DNA from: Borreliella californiensis | GTDB taxonomy: Bacteria; Spirochaetota; Spirochaetia; Borreliales; Borreliaceae | Assembly (NCBI RefSeq): GCF_014205885.1 | Contig: NZ_JACHFB010000002.1 | Coordinates: 1-64,000, forward strand | DNA length: 64,000 nt | Reading direction: 5' to 3' | Shown here: piece after piece, positions 8,703 through 17,631 of the stretch | Layout of the letters: each line of letters opens with the position of its first letter | Position numbering within the stretch: the first letter of the stretch is position 1 | Program-made: the position numbers and the translations under genes | The notes under the pieces: model-generated | Databases searched by the model: none | Told to the model about the DNA's origin: nothing | What the model saw: the letters and a program-made list of their open reading frames with translations, nothing else

Positions 8703-9830
8703 TTAGCTATTAAGTAGTATAGCTTTTAATAATTTTACCATATGGTTTAGTGGAACTATATAGTCTATATTGTTTTCCTTTATTGCTATTTTTGGCATTC
8801 CAAAAACCATGGAACTTTCTTTATCTTGCGCAATAGTTAGTCCTCCAGCTTTTTTTATATCTCCAATTTCTCTTGATCCATCATTTCCCATTCCAGTCAT
8901 TATTAGGGCAATTGCTTTATTTTTTGCAATCTCTGCTATAGATTGAAATAATACCCCAATAGATGGTTTGTGACCATTTATATGTTTGCCATCGAGAGTT
9001 TGTATTTGATAGTTACCATCAATTTTTTTAATTCTTGTATGATATCCGCCTGAGCTTATGTATGCATGTCCTTGCTTTAATATTTCGTTATTGGTGGCTT
9101 CTTGTACGTTTATTTTGCAAAGATTATTAAGATTTTTTGCAAATTCCTTTGTAAATCCTTTAGGCATGTGTTGAACAATTATTATTGGTGGAAAGCTTTC
9201 AGGTATTTCTGGCAATATTGATTTTAAGGCCACGGGGCCTCCTGCTGATACTCCAATTGCTATTATGTCAAATTTTCTCAGTTTAAGTTTTTTTATTTCT
9301 TTTTCATTTAATATTTTTTCTTTTGCATGTTCTTCAAGTTGAGTTAATGAAGAAATGTTATTTTTGTGATTTAAAAAAAAATTAGCTCTTTCATAGTTTT
9401 TTGTTTTCATATCCTTATTGCAGACAGTTTTGTTTTTTATAGATATCGATCCATATGCTAAAAGAGAATTAATAATTTGTTCTTTATTTATTTCATGTGA
9501 TTTTTTATTTTTAGATATTAATATAAAAGCATCAGCACCCTTTAAAGCAGCAATATTTATTAGATTTTGATTTGAAGATGTGACAACAATTGGTATTGTT
9601 TTGTTTATATTGTTTTTTTTCTCCAAAAATAGAATATCTTTAATATTGTTTTCTTCTAAATTCATTAATATTACTTCGGGGTTATGTTTTTTAAGTTTAT
9701 TTGTTGCAAATTTGCCATTAGAAGCAGTTGCAATGACTTGGAGTTTTGGAGACGAATTGATGAGGTCTGATATAAATTTTCTCTTTACAGCAAAGTATTC
9801 TATGATAAGTACAGAAATTTTTGTTTCCAC
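8703..9830 (-). CDS. cheB: Chemotaxis protein-glutamate methylesterase CheB with degenerate receiver
   Basis: Removes methyl groups from chemoreceptors, opposing CheR. The C-terminal methylesterase domain (~185-375) has the complete catalytic triad: Ser195 in GVSAGG, His221 in VQHMPKGF and Asp317 in GMGNDG. The N-terminal domain has the length and fold pattern of a CheY-like receiver but lacks its active site. The acidic pair reads Glu11-Tyr12, the phospho-acceptor position is Asn57 (MNLEE), and the KP pair reads Ile105-Ser106. It is thus unlikely to be controlled by CheA phosphorylation. Corresponds to cheB1 (BB0415); a second cheB exists elsewhere in B. burgdorferi. Starts 32 bases after cheR on the same strand. 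Confidence 0.93.
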   Translation of the reverse strand: METKISVLIIEYFAVKRKFISDLINSSPKLQVIATASNGKFATNKLKKHNPEVILMNLEENNIKDILFLEKKNNINKTIPIVVTSSNQNLINIAALKGADAFILISKNKKSHEINKEQIINSLLAYGSISIKNKTVCNKDMKTKNYERANFFLNHKNNISSLTQLEEHAKEKILNEKEIKKLKLRKFDIIAIGVSAGGPVALKSILPEIPESFPPIIIVQHMPKGFTKEFAKNLNNLCKINVQEATNNEILKQGHAYISSGGYHTRIKKIDGNYQIQTLDGKHINGHKPSIGVLFQSIAEIAKNKAIALIMTGMGNDGSREIGDIKKAGGLTIAQDKESSMVFGMPKIAIKENNIDYIVPLNHMVKLLKAILLNS

Positions 9831-9862
9831 CGTTACTTTTTCCCTATTTTATTCTTGTTAAA

Positions 9863-10720
9863 TTATAACTTATATTTATTTTGTGATTTAAATTTTTCTT
9901 TTTGGCCGCTAGTATCTTTTTTTTCATATATTACTGCCCAAGGTGTTTTTAAAAATTTAAAAGGAAGGTTGAGTCCAAAAAGTGATTCTGAATGTCCTAT
10001 AAATAAATAGCTGTTTTTAGACATGTTGTTGTAAAATCTTTTAAGTACTTTAATTTTTGATTTTTCATCAAAGTATATTAATACATTTCTGCAAAAAATA
10101 ACATCAATTTGTGAAAAATTACTTTCAAAATTTAAGTTATGATAGTCAAATCTTATATGATTTTTAATTTCATTTTTAATTTTATATCCGTTTGAATGAG
10201 AATATATATAGTGTTGGTATTCTTTAGGAATATTTTCACATTTATTTGATGAATAATATCCTTCTTTTGCTATCATCAAAGATTTTAAGCTTAAATCAGA
10301 AGCAATAATAACAAAATCTATTTCTTTTGGAAGCTTTGATTTGAGTACAAATGCTAATGAATAGGGTTCTTCGCCTGTTGAACATCCTGCAGACCAGATA
10401 ATAATTCTATTTTTTTCTTCTATGTTTTTAATATTAATTAAATTGGGAATTACAAATTTTTCAAAAGTTTGAAAATGTAGTGAATTTCTAAAAAATCTTG
10501 TTAGATTAGTTGTGACTAAATCCAAGAAATATTCTTTTTTTAATTTTTCACTAATTATTAAATTATAAAGTTGTGATGGGTTTTTAAGAGCAAGATCTCG
10601 TACTGCGTCATTTACTCTGCTTTGAAGAACAAATTTATTTTTTTCATCAAAACGAATTCCACTGTTGTTATATATAAAATCGCAAAATTTTAAAAATAGT
10701 TTATTTTCAATTTCTATCAT
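9863..10720 (-). CDS. cheR: Chemotaxis protein methyltransferase CheR
   Basis: Transfers methyl groups from S-adenosylmethionine to receptor glutamates. 285 residues: N-terminal helical domain (1-~75), then the SAM-binding Rossmann-type domain with SAGCSTGEEPYS around 110-121 and CRNVLIYF near 210. First gene of a minus-strand run leading to cheB. Corresponds to cheR2 (BB0414). The 249-base region upstream (10721-10969), shared with the divergent gene at 10970, must hold promoters for both directions, but I see no convincing -35/-10 pair. The SAM it uses comes from MetK, also in this window. Confidence 0.94.
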   Translation of the reverse strand: MIEIENKLFLKFCDFIYNNSGIRFDEKNKFVLQSRVNDAVRDLALKNPSQLYNLIISEKLKKEYFLDLVTTNLTRFFRNSLHFQTFEKFVIPNLINIKNIEEKNRIIIWSAGCSTGEEPYSLAFVLKSKLPKEIDFVIIASDLSLKSLMIAKEGYYSSNKCENIPKEYQHYIYSHSNGYKIKNEIKNHIRFDYHNLNFESNFSQIDVIFCRNVLIYFDEKSKIKVLKRFYNNMSKNSYLFIGHSESLFGLNLPFKFLKTPWAVIYEKKDTSGQKEKFKSQNKYKL

Positions 10721-10969
10721 TTTTGGAAAACCGCTTAATTTTTATCTTTATAAATAAGTATTGCCTATTTATAATAAATCTCTAGGTAAGAATATTTTTT
10801 TTGAAAAAAAATTGTAAAATTAATATAAATAATTTTATTATAAGACATGGGTTTATAAAAAGGGTTTTATTTATTTTAATTTATTTGTAGTAATAAATGA
10901 GGAACTTAATGAGTGTTGGAAAAAATATTTGCAAATGTCGATTTAATATGCATTTAAAAAGATCAGACG

Positions 10970-11590
10970 ATGTTTAATGGGTTTAAAAGAACAATTCTTA
11001 GGGAAGATATTAAGTATGAAATTTTTAGAAAATTTTTTCATGTTTTTAGCTTAATAGTTTTGGGTTTTTATGGAATAAATTTTTGGATAGGACTTACTTC
11101 TAATATACTTTTTATGATTTTATATTTAAGTTCTGAAATTTTTAGAATTACTAACAAAAAATTACTTTTCTTTAAAAATATTTCAAACATAATATTAAAA
11201 TCAAGAAAAATATTGCCCAATAAAGTATCTTTTTCGCCCATATTTTTGTTTTTAGGCATATTGATATCATATTGTTTAGCTATGCATCCTTTTAATTATA
11301 TTGGGATATTCTCGGTATGCCTTGGTGATGGATTTGCAAGTCTTGTTGGAAAGTTAATTCCTTCTTTTAAGCTTGTAAATGACAAAACGATTTCTGGCAG
11401 CCTTGTTGTATTTTGTGTTACTTTTTTTTCATATTATTATTTTTTCCCTTATTTAACAATAGCTTTAATTCTTGGAATTTTAGCAGTATTGGTAGAGCTT
11501 TTTGATGCTGCTAATTATGACAATTTATTTTTACCACTTGTTGTTTCAACTTCGTCCTATTTTTTAACGGCCTTTTTTTATAGCCAGTAA
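10970..11590 (+). CDS. Dolichol/diacylglycerol kinase-like (CTP-dependent) integral membrane protein
   Basis: 206 residues with about six hydrophobic helices and the cytidylyltransferase-type signature CLGDGFASLVGK near 119-130, typical of the phosphatidate cytidylyltransferase / dolichol kinase / phytol kinase superfamily. Probable substrate is an isoprenoid alcohol or diacylglycerol, phosphorylated using CTP; the exact substrate cannot be read from sequence. Corresponds to BB0413. Its last 13 bases overlap the convergent gene ending at 11578. The ribosome-binding site is weak (AAAAAGA upstream of the ATG). Confidence 0.75.
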   Translation: MFNGFKRTILREDIKYEIFRKFFHVFSLIVLGFYGINFWIGLTSNILFMILYLSSEIFRITNKKLLFFKNISNIILKSRKILPNKVSFSPIFLFLGILISYCLAMHPFNYIGIFSVCLGDGFASLVGKLIPSFKLVNDKTISGSLVVFCVTFFSYYYFFPYLTIALILGILAVLVELFDAANYDNLFLPLVVSTSSYFLTAFFYSQ

Positions 11591-12357
11591 AAGAAAATTT
11601 TTCCTGATTTTTTTAAGTAGATTGGTATGCCAATTGAGATTGGGAGAAATGCATAAGGTATTTTTAGCAAATTTAAGTAAATTCCACTTAATATTAAAAG
11701 CATTGAAACAAAAAGGAAAAAATAATCAAAGCTTTTTTTTCTTAAAAAGGCTACTATAAAGTTTGTTAAAATGAGCAATAAGAATGCGTCTATGTAAAAT
11801 TTTGTACTTTCGATTTTAAGAATGCCGTAGTTTTGACTATTTTCGTACGAATTGATGGGCATTGTGTAACTATATATGCAAGCAAAGATCAAAATAATAT
11901 AAATTGTATAATGTATTGATTTTATTTTGAAATCGCATATATATAAACTTAGAAAAAATAAATTTAATAATGAAAAAGTATTTACAAAGAGGATAAATTT
12001 TGTAAATAAATAATAACTTGAATTTAGGTTATTATTTAAAAAAAAATCTTCAGAGATCAAAATAGGTTCTAATGTATATGAACTAATAAAACAATAGAAA
12101 AGTATAAATTGTATATTGTTGGTTCTTTTGTAGTTAATGTATGACCACAGCGAGCCTATGATTCCAACAATAAATATGGTTAATTTATTAACCAATAATA
12201 TAAAGTTATTATTGTATATTTCTAGAATATAATTTTGATAATTTTCATTATATTTTATTTTATAAGAGAAAGTCAGTATAACTAGTGATGCTAAAATAAA
12301 AATTATAAAAAGAAAGAGATTAATAGAAGAGTTTAACTTTGCAAATATTGATTTCAT
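11578..12357 (-). CDS. Hypothetical multi-pass membrane protein (BB0412-like)
   Basis: 259 residues, roughly seven to eight hydrophobic segments rich in Ile, Leu, Phe and Asn, with no motif I recognise. The ATG overlaps the stop of the upstream nuclease gene by 4 bases (ATGA), so translation is probably coupled to it. The 3' end overlaps the convergent kinase-like gene by 13 bases. A membrane component working with the nuclease and the barrel-like protein upstream is possible, but this is inference from coupling only. Confidence 0.7.
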   Translation of the reverse strand: MKSIFAKLNSSINLFLFIIFILASLVILTFSYKIKYNENYQNYILEIYNNNFILLVNKLTIFIVGIIGSLWSYINYKRTNNIQFILFYCFISSYTLEPILISEDFFLNNNLNSSYYLFTKFILFVNTFSLLNLFFLSLYICDFKIKSIHYTIYIILIFACIYSYTMPINSYENSQNYGILKIESTKFYIDAFLLLILTNFIVAFLRKKSFDYFFLFVSMLLILSGIYLNLLKIPYAFLPISIGIPIYLKKSGKIFFYWL

Positions 12358-13235
12358 TTAAATTTCCAAGAATACGTGTTTTGTATTTTTTTAATCTTTT
12401 TTTTAATTTTTGAATCAAGTTTTGCAAAAAAATCTATCTTTGTTTTTTTTTCAATTGAATCGACGCTAACAACATAATTTTTCAAATCTAAGTCTTTTGC
12501 TTTTTCATTTGGGACAATAAAAGAGATTATGTCATAATAATTGTTATTATTAATTGCCAGTACTATTTTATAAAAATTTTTAGGTATCAAAATTTTGTTT
12601 TTACCAATAAATCCTTTATTTTCTGTTAAAATTCCAGCGCTAATGATATATATATATCCTTTTGAGATTGCCCATTCTCTTACTAATTTTTCGAGTTTTA
12701 GCCAAATTCCAGAATTGAATTCGCTTTTTTGAGGTGACATATTTGATAAAAAATATGTATCTTTCATTGCATTTTCAGAAAAAGACATGTCTGCTGAACT
12801 TACTATGTGGCCTCTATCATAACCGCTTTTAAAGTAATCTTCAAGTTTTGGAAAAGTGCCCTTGATGTTGGTGTCTTCAAAGAATTTGGTACTCCTTTTA
12901 ATTTTTTTTGATTTTAACAAAGTTAATGCTAGTTCTACCATTTCTCTTTTAAGTGGATAAGCAGCCCATTCGGATTGTCTTGCGCTTTCAGCATATCCTA
13001 AGGTGTAATGTTTTTTGCTTATTATTTGAGTAGTAAGATATCCTTTTGGTATTAATTGGGATTCTTTTATTGGAATAGATTTTGTAATGTTAATGTATTT
13101 ATTTTCTATTATTTCTAAATAGTCATAAATTTTGTGTTTAATTTGTTTTAGAGCTTTTGGATTTAATGAAAAAAATAAAAATCCTGTTAGGCATAAAATA
13201 TAGCAGCAAAGAAAAAATTTTGACCTTTTTTTCAT
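12354..13235 (-). CDS. nucA: Secreted/anchored DNA/RNA non-specific endonuclease (NucA/Serratia type)
   Basis: 293 residues. An N-terminal hydrophobic segment (about 6-24) acts as signal or anchor, so the enzyme is periplasmic or surface-facing. The nuclease domain shows the DRGH motif with catalytic His143 (YDRGHIV) and a downstream NSGIW with Asn174, the Mg-binding asparagine of this family, plus the LSNMSPQ segment between them. Such enzymes cut both DNA and RNA. Matches BB0411, annotated as an endonuclease precursor. Overlaps both neighbours by 4 bases, so a three-gene coupled unit. A nucleotide-scavenging role would fit a purine auxotroph; inference. Confidence 0.88.
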   Translation of the reverse strand: MKKRSKFFLCCYILCLTGFLFFSLNPKALKQIKHKIYDYLEIIENKYINITKSIPIKESQLIPKGYLTTQIISKKHYTLGYAESARQSEWAAYPLKREMVELALTLLKSKKIKRSTKFFEDTNIKGTFPKLEDYFKSGYDRGHIVSSADMSFSENAMKDTYFLSNMSPQKSEFNSGIWLKLEKLVREWAISKGYIYIISAGILTENKGFIGKNKILIPKNFYKIVLAINNNNYYDIISFIVPNEKAKDLDLKNYVVSVDSIEKKTKIDFFAKLDSKIKKKIKKIQNTYSWKFK

Positions 13236-13861
13236 GTTTCTATCTCTTTTTCGTCCTTAAAATTATATCTGATAGTGAAATTAAAAGAAATGTTAAATGT
13301 ATCTAAAAATAAAAAATCAATTTTAAAGTCTAGCCCCATTAAAGGAATTGCATTTTTAGAAGAAATTTCAACAAACATATAAGGCTCTATCACATAAGGC
13401 AATTTTTCGTAAAATCGAATGTCTCCTATAAAGTTTGTAGATAGGTAAAAACGACCACCTATGCCAATGGTAGCGGAAAAATATTTTGTTTTTTTAATTA
13501 AGTTTGCAATGTGCCAGTTTATTCCTCCTCCAATATAGGATTTAAAGTATTGCATTTTTTGGGGGATATTAAGGCTTTCTTTTGTTAATATCATAGCAAC
13601 GATTAAAAAATCAAAAGTATTATTAGAGAATGTATAATAAGGTCTAAAAATAAAGTGTTTAATATTTGAATTTAGAAAAAATCCAATTCCAATTCCAATT
13701 CCTGTTGAATATATGAATCCTCTTTCTGGGCTAAAAAAATTAGAGCTTTGTTTGGGTTGATTATTTTTTTCATTAGCATTGTCTTTTTCGTTTGCAAATG
13801 CATTTAAAGTGGGAATGATAAGCAATGTTAAGAAAATATAAATGTTTGGATTTTTTTTCAT
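13232..13861 (-). CDS. Hypothetical exported protein, probable outer-membrane barrel (BB0410-like)
   Basis: 209 residues. Signal peptide of ~23 residues ending at AFA, then an Asn/Lys-rich linker, then alternating hydrophobic/aromatic strands with glycines (IGIGIGFFLN, SATIGIGGRFY) that resemble a small beta barrel. First gene of the coupled unit with nucA (4-base overlap) and the BB0412-like membrane gene. No family recognised. Its start is 103 bases from the divergent fruA start, so the two share a promoter region. Confidence 0.72.
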   Translation of the reverse strand: MKKNPNIYIFLTLLIIPTLNAFANEKDNANEKNNQPKQSSNFFSPERGFIYSTGIGIGIGFFLNSNIKHFIFRPYYTFSNNTFDFLIVAMILTKESLNIPQKMQYFKSYIGGGINWHIANLIKKTKYFSATIGIGGRFYLSTNFIGDIRFYEKLPYVIEPYMFVEISSKNAIPLMGLDFKIDFLFLDTFNISFNFTIRYNFKDEKEIET

Positions 13862-13921
13862 AAACAGATTATTTTAAATAATATAAAAATTGTTTTATCT
13901 TTTCAATATTATGCTATTTTA

Positions 13922-13936
13922 TTGTATATTATACAA
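13922..13936. promoter_or_regulatory. Palindrome in the fruA upstream region (possible operator or -10 overlap)
   Basis: TTGTATA-T-TATACAA is a perfect 7-bp inverted repeat with one central base, 28 bases before the fruA ATG and 15 bases before its AGGAG (13951-13955). It includes TATTAT, a plausible -10. It could be a repressor site or simply an AT-rich promoter core; no second copy was noticed in this window. Confidence 0.4.
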
Positions 13937-13964
13937 TATGTTTAATTACTAGGAGACCACAGTT

Positions 13965-15842
13965 ATGTTTTTTAATTTTTTAAAAAAAGATCTTGTATTT
14001 ATTTTGCCAGAAGTAAATTCAAAAGAAGATGTAATTGATTTTTTAGTTGAAAAAATCAATGATAAGGGATATATAGATAATAAAAAAGAGTTTCTTCAAG
14101 GAATTCTTGATAGAGAAAATATAGGTGACACTTCTTGGGAAAATGGGGTTGCAATTCCTCATTTTATAGGGGATGTTGTTAAGACCAGTTTTATTTCTTT
14201 GCTTTACATTAAAGGCGCTGGGGTTAAGTGGTCTGATGAGAATCCTCCTGTTAATTTAATATTTTTGATTTGTATGTCAAAAAAGCAACAAGGTAATGAA
14301 CATCTTAAGGCGATTGCTTTTATAGCTAAGCTATTTGAAGATGATGCTTTTCAAAATGCTTTAAGTGGGTTTGTTACTACTGATGATATTTATTATTATA
14401 TAGAGAATGTTCAAAGAAAAGCCAAAGAAGAGGTTTTTGGAGCTACAAAAGCAGAAAAAATAGTAGCTGTAACTGCTTGTCCTGTTGGAGTTGCTCATAC
14501 ATATATTGCAGCAAAGAAAATTGAAAATGAAGCTAAAAAGCAGGGTTATAGCATTAGAGTAGAAACTCAAGGGTCTATTGGTATTGAAAATGTTCTAACC
14601 GAAGAGGAAATTAGAAATGCATCGGTTGTAATACTTGCTGTTGATAAGGATATTGATGAAAAGAGATTTGAAGGTAAGAGAGTTTGTAAAGTTTCAACTG
14701 TAAAAGCGATAAACAATACAGAAAATATTATTAAGGAATCTTTTAATGCTCCAATATTTAAAAGCAAAGACTCTGGCGCTAATGGCGCTCCTAAAGTTTC
14801 GGCTGCAACAGGCAAAGGTAGTTTTTATAAATATTTAATGAGTGGAGTATCTCCAATGATTCCTGTTGTTGCAAGTGGGGGAATTTTAATTGCTCTCAGC
14901 ATTGCTTTTGTTGGGATTGGCCCTGATGGGCCTAATTTTTCTGAGCATCCATTTTATAAGCAGATTGCAGATATTGGTTCTATTGCTTTTGGAATGATGC
15001 TGCCTGTGCTTGCTGGTTTTATTTCAATGGCAATTGCTGATAAGCCTGGTCTTGCACCCGGTCTTGTTGGTGGAGTAATGTCTGGAAATGTAAAAGCAGG
15101 GTTTTTGGGTGCAATATTTGCAGGGTTTCTTGCGGGCTATGTTGCAAGGTTTTTAGCAAGAAGATCTGTTCCTGAGTGGTTAAGACCCGTTATGCCTATA
15201 TTTGTAATTCCGCTAATAAGTACTATTATTGTTGGCTTTTTTATGTTGTATGTTGGTGTTTATATTGGAGAATTTATGGGGGTACTTGAGAGTGGGCTTA
15301 AATCTTTACAGAGCAATTCAGAAACGTTTGGGGTGTTGGGCAAAATTTTCTTAGGCTTAGTACTAGGTTCAATGATTACTGTTGATATGGGCGGGCCTTT
15401 TAATAAAGTGGCATTTCTTTTTGGTGTGGGGCTAATTCCTCAAGTGCCAGAAATAATGGGAATGGTAGCAGCAGCAATTCCTGTTCCTCCTATGGCTATG
15501 GGGCTTGCAACTTTTTTGGCGCCTAAGTTATTTGAAAATGAAGAGAAAGAATCTGGCAAAATCGCCTTTTTAATTTCATTTATTGGTATTAGCGAGGGAG
15601 CTATTCCTTTTGCTGCTAGTGATCCTGGACGAGTAATTCCTTCGATAGTGGTAGGAGGGGCTGTGGCAAGCATTATTGCTGCTTTTTTAGGTGTTGCTAA
15701 TCATGCTCCACACGGAGGGCCAATAGTGCTTCCTGTTGTTGATAATAAATTTGAGTTTATAATTGCAATTGCTGTTGGAGTTGCGGTTGCAACAGCTTTA
15801 GTAATTTTTTTGAAATCTTTAAAATTAAGGGAATCTGAATGA
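13965..15842 (+). CDS. fruA: PTS fructose/mannose-family permease EIIABC
   Basis: Imports and phosphorylates a hexose using PEP-derived phosphate. 625 residues in the order IIA (1-~150, active His66 in VAIPHF), IIB (~163-260, phospho-Cys172 in TACPVGVAHT) and IIC (~285-622, about nine hydrophobic segments). A good Shine-Dalgarno AGGAG sits at 13951. The stop overlaps the manA start by 4 bases. Annotated in B. burgdorferi as fruA-1 (BB0408). Fructose permeases normally sit with fruK; here the partner is mannose-6-phosphate isomerase, as for ManP-ManA of Bacillus, which makes mannose the better guess for substrate. All phosphoryl-transfer residues are present. Confidence 0.95.
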   Translation: MFFNFLKKDLVFILPEVNSKEDVIDFLVEKINDKGYIDNKKEFLQGILDRENIGDTSWENGVAIPHFIGDVVKTSFISLLYIKGAGVKWSDENPPVNLIFLICMSKKQQGNEHLKAIAFIAKLFEDDAFQNALSGFVTTDDIYYYIENVQRKAKEEVFGATKAEKIVAVTACPVGVAHTYIAAKKIENEAKKQGYSIRVETQGSIGIENVLTEEEIRNASVVILAVDKDIDEKRFEGKRVCKVSTVKAINNTENIIKESFNAPIFKSKDSGANGAPKVSAATGKGSFYKYLMSGVSPMIPVVASGGILIALSIAFVGIGPDGPNFSEHPFYKQIADIGSIAFGMMLPVLAGFISMAIADKPGLAPGLVGGVMSGNVKAGFLGAIFAGFLAGYVARFLARRSVPEWLRPVMPIFVIPLISTIIVGFFMLYVGVYIGEFMGVLESGLKSLQSNSETFGVLGKIFLGLVLGSMITVDMGGPFNKVAFLFGVGLIPQVPEIMGMVAAAIPVPPMAMGLATFLAPKLFENEEKESGKIAFLISFIGISEGAIPFAASDPGRVIPSIVVGGAVASIIAAFLGVANHAPHGGPIVLPVVDNKFEFIIAIAVGVAVATALVIFLKSLKLRESE

Positions 15843-16954
15843 ATGAAGATAATATTTTCTTAATGAAAAATAATATTAAAGAATATGATTGGGGAGGAAT
15901 TAATTTTATTCCCAATCTTTTGGGCGATAAGATTGATGGAAAACCTAAGGCTGAAATGTGGCTTGGAGCACATAAGACATTTTCTAGTAAGATTTTATAT
16001 AAAAATGAATATGTTCTTTTAAGCGATTTTTTAGAAGATCATAAAGAGCTTTTAGGTTGCAATGACGAATTTCCTTTTTTATTTAAGGTGTTGTCTGCAA
16101 ATAAACCTTTGTCGATCCAAATTCATCCCTCTAAAGACATTGCCTTAAAGGGGTATGAATCAGAAAATAATAAAGGGATAGACATTAATGATCCTAAAAG
16201 GATATATAAAGATAAAAATCCCAAAATTGAACTTATATATGCCTTGAGTGATTTTTATGCTCTTAAAGGCTTTTTGCCCTTGGGTGAGATTAAAATAATT
16301 TGTGAAATGTTGAAATTAAATTTTGACTTTCAATCACATAAAGACTTTGTAAAGACCATTTTTGATTTGCAAATGCATGAACTTGATGAGATTGTTGAAA
16401 AAGTTTTAAAAAATTTGGATCTTATTGATAATTTTAGAGGCTATTGGTTTAATGAAATTTACAATATTTATGGTATAGATGTGGGTCTTTTAGTATTTTT
16501 GGGTATGAATATTTTAAAGCTAAAGCCAGGAGAAGTTGTTTATACAAATAGTCAGGAGGTGCATGCATATCTTAAGGGAGACTGCATTGAGCTTATGACT
16601 AATTCTGACAATGTTATTAGGGCAGGGCTTACTGCCAAGTATATTGATAAAGAAGAGATGTTAAGAGTTGGGCAATTTGAAGAAGGAAAGTTATCATTTC
16701 TAAGTCCTGATTTTCAAGATAATTTTAGTGTATTTAGACTCCCAAATACTAATTTGAAACTGATTCAAAAAAGAATGAATAAGAACATTTGTATTAATAG
16801 AAATAGTGCAATGGTCTTGCTAGTTTTAGATGGGCGTGTGAGTATAAATAAATCCTTAAACCTTAAGAAAGGTGAGAGCATATTTATAGGCAGAAAAGCT
16901 GAAAACTTATTTATTGATGGGGATGGTCAGGCTTTTATTGCTGGTTTTAATTAA
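15839..16954 (+). CDS. manA: Mannose-6-phosphate isomerase
   Basis: Class I zinc enzyme converting mannose 6-phosphate to fructose 6-phosphate. 371 residues with the zinc-site pattern QIHPSK near 98-103, a KPEL-like NPKIELIYAL segment (~125-134), and EVHAYLKG with the second His near 241. The ATG overlaps the fruA stop (ATGA), so the pair is translationally coupled and probably feeds incoming mannose into glycolysis. The stop codon lies inside the left arm of a long hairpin terminator. Confidence 0.94.
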   Translation: MNEDNIFLMKNNIKEYDWGGINFIPNLLGDKIDGKPKAEMWLGAHKTFSSKILYKNEYVLLSDFLEDHKELLGCNDEFPFLFKVLSANKPLSIQIHPSKDIALKGYESENNKGIDINDPKRIYKDKNPKIELIYALSDFYALKGFLPLGEIKIICEMLKLNFDFQSHKDFVKTIFDLQMHELDEIVEKVLKNLDLIDNFRGYWFNEIYNIYGIDVGLLVFLGMNILKLKPGEVVYTNSQEVHAYLKGDCIELMTNSDNVIRAGLTAKYIDKEEMLRVGQFEEGKLSFLSPDFQDNFSVFRLPNTNLKLIQKRMNKNICINRNSAMVLLVLDGRVSINKSLNLKKGESIFIGRKAENLFIDGDGQAFIAGFN

Positions 16955-16987
16955 AATTAAGCTTGCTTATGTGAGCTTAATTTTAAT
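16950..16987. terminator. Bidirectional hairpin terminator between manA and BB0406-like gene
   Basis: A perfect 14-bp inverted repeat (ATTAAAATTAAGCT / AGCTTAATTTTAAT) with a 10-base loop, T-rich on both strands, between two convergent genes. Each arm carries its own A/T tail, so it can work in both directions. Confidence 0.8.
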
Positions 16988-17006
16988 TGCCAATTTAATT
17001 ATTTGG

Positions 17007-17621
17007 TTAATTAAATGCAAATTTTATGAATCCAAATCCAAAAAAATTGAATTTAATTCCTTCAAATAAAATGCTTGGTTTTGTTAGCAATATTGTTGGC
17101 CCTAGTGCAGGATAAACTTTAAATCCTATGGATAAATTTTTTGCAAAGTTATATTCCATTACAAAAGGAATTCTTATAACCATACCTATTCTCTCATAAT
17201 CAGTTGCTTCTTCTTCATCAGGAGGTATAAGGGATGTTTTTGACCAATCTGCGCCCATTCCAAGGCCACCGCCGATTTTCATATATTGTCCAATTTGTTT
17301 TTTAAAAATAATATCTATTCCGCCGTTTAGATAATTTTCAAAATTGTTTGACTTAAGGCCAATAAAACCTCCATATCCAAAATCAATATTTACATAAGGA
17401 ATTGTAATTATAATGTTTGCAATAGGATCACCTATTCCGATGCCCATTGAAAATAAGTCATAACTTTTTTTTTCTTTTATGTCTTTAAGCTTTGCGATGC
17501 AGGTAGTTGAATCTTCTTCCTTGCTGCATCTGACCATATAATTGTCAGATGCAAAAGAAAGGTGTACCACACCTAATATTAATGTTAAAAAAACATGTAT
17601 TTTTTTAAAATTTTTTATCAT
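17007..17621 (-). CDS. Outer membrane beta-barrel protein BB0406-like
   Basis: 204 residues: signal peptide (1-~24, ending FASD), then strands shared with the adjacent paralogue (GIGIGDPIANI.., YVNIDFGYGGFIGLK, MGADWSK, a final strand ending FIKFAFN). The terminal aromatic strand and glycine-rich hairpins support a small barrel. In B. burgdorferi BB0406 is reported as surface-exposed and laminin-binding. Lies 10 bases downstream of its paralogue on the same strand, evidently a tandem duplication. Two Cys (about 32 and 42) near the N-terminus could pair. Confidence 0.85.
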   Translation of the reverse strand: MIKNFKKIHVFLTLILGVVHLSFASDNYMVRCSKEEDSTTCIAKLKDIKEKKSYDLFSMGIGIGDPIANIIITIPYVNIDFGYGGFIGLKSNNFENYLNGGIDIIFKKQIGQYMKIGGGLGMGADWSKTSLIPPDEEEATDYERIGMVIRIPFVMEYNFAKNLSIGFKVYPALGPTILLTKPSILFEGIKFNFFGFGFIKFAFN

Positions 17622-17631
17622 TTATTCTCCA

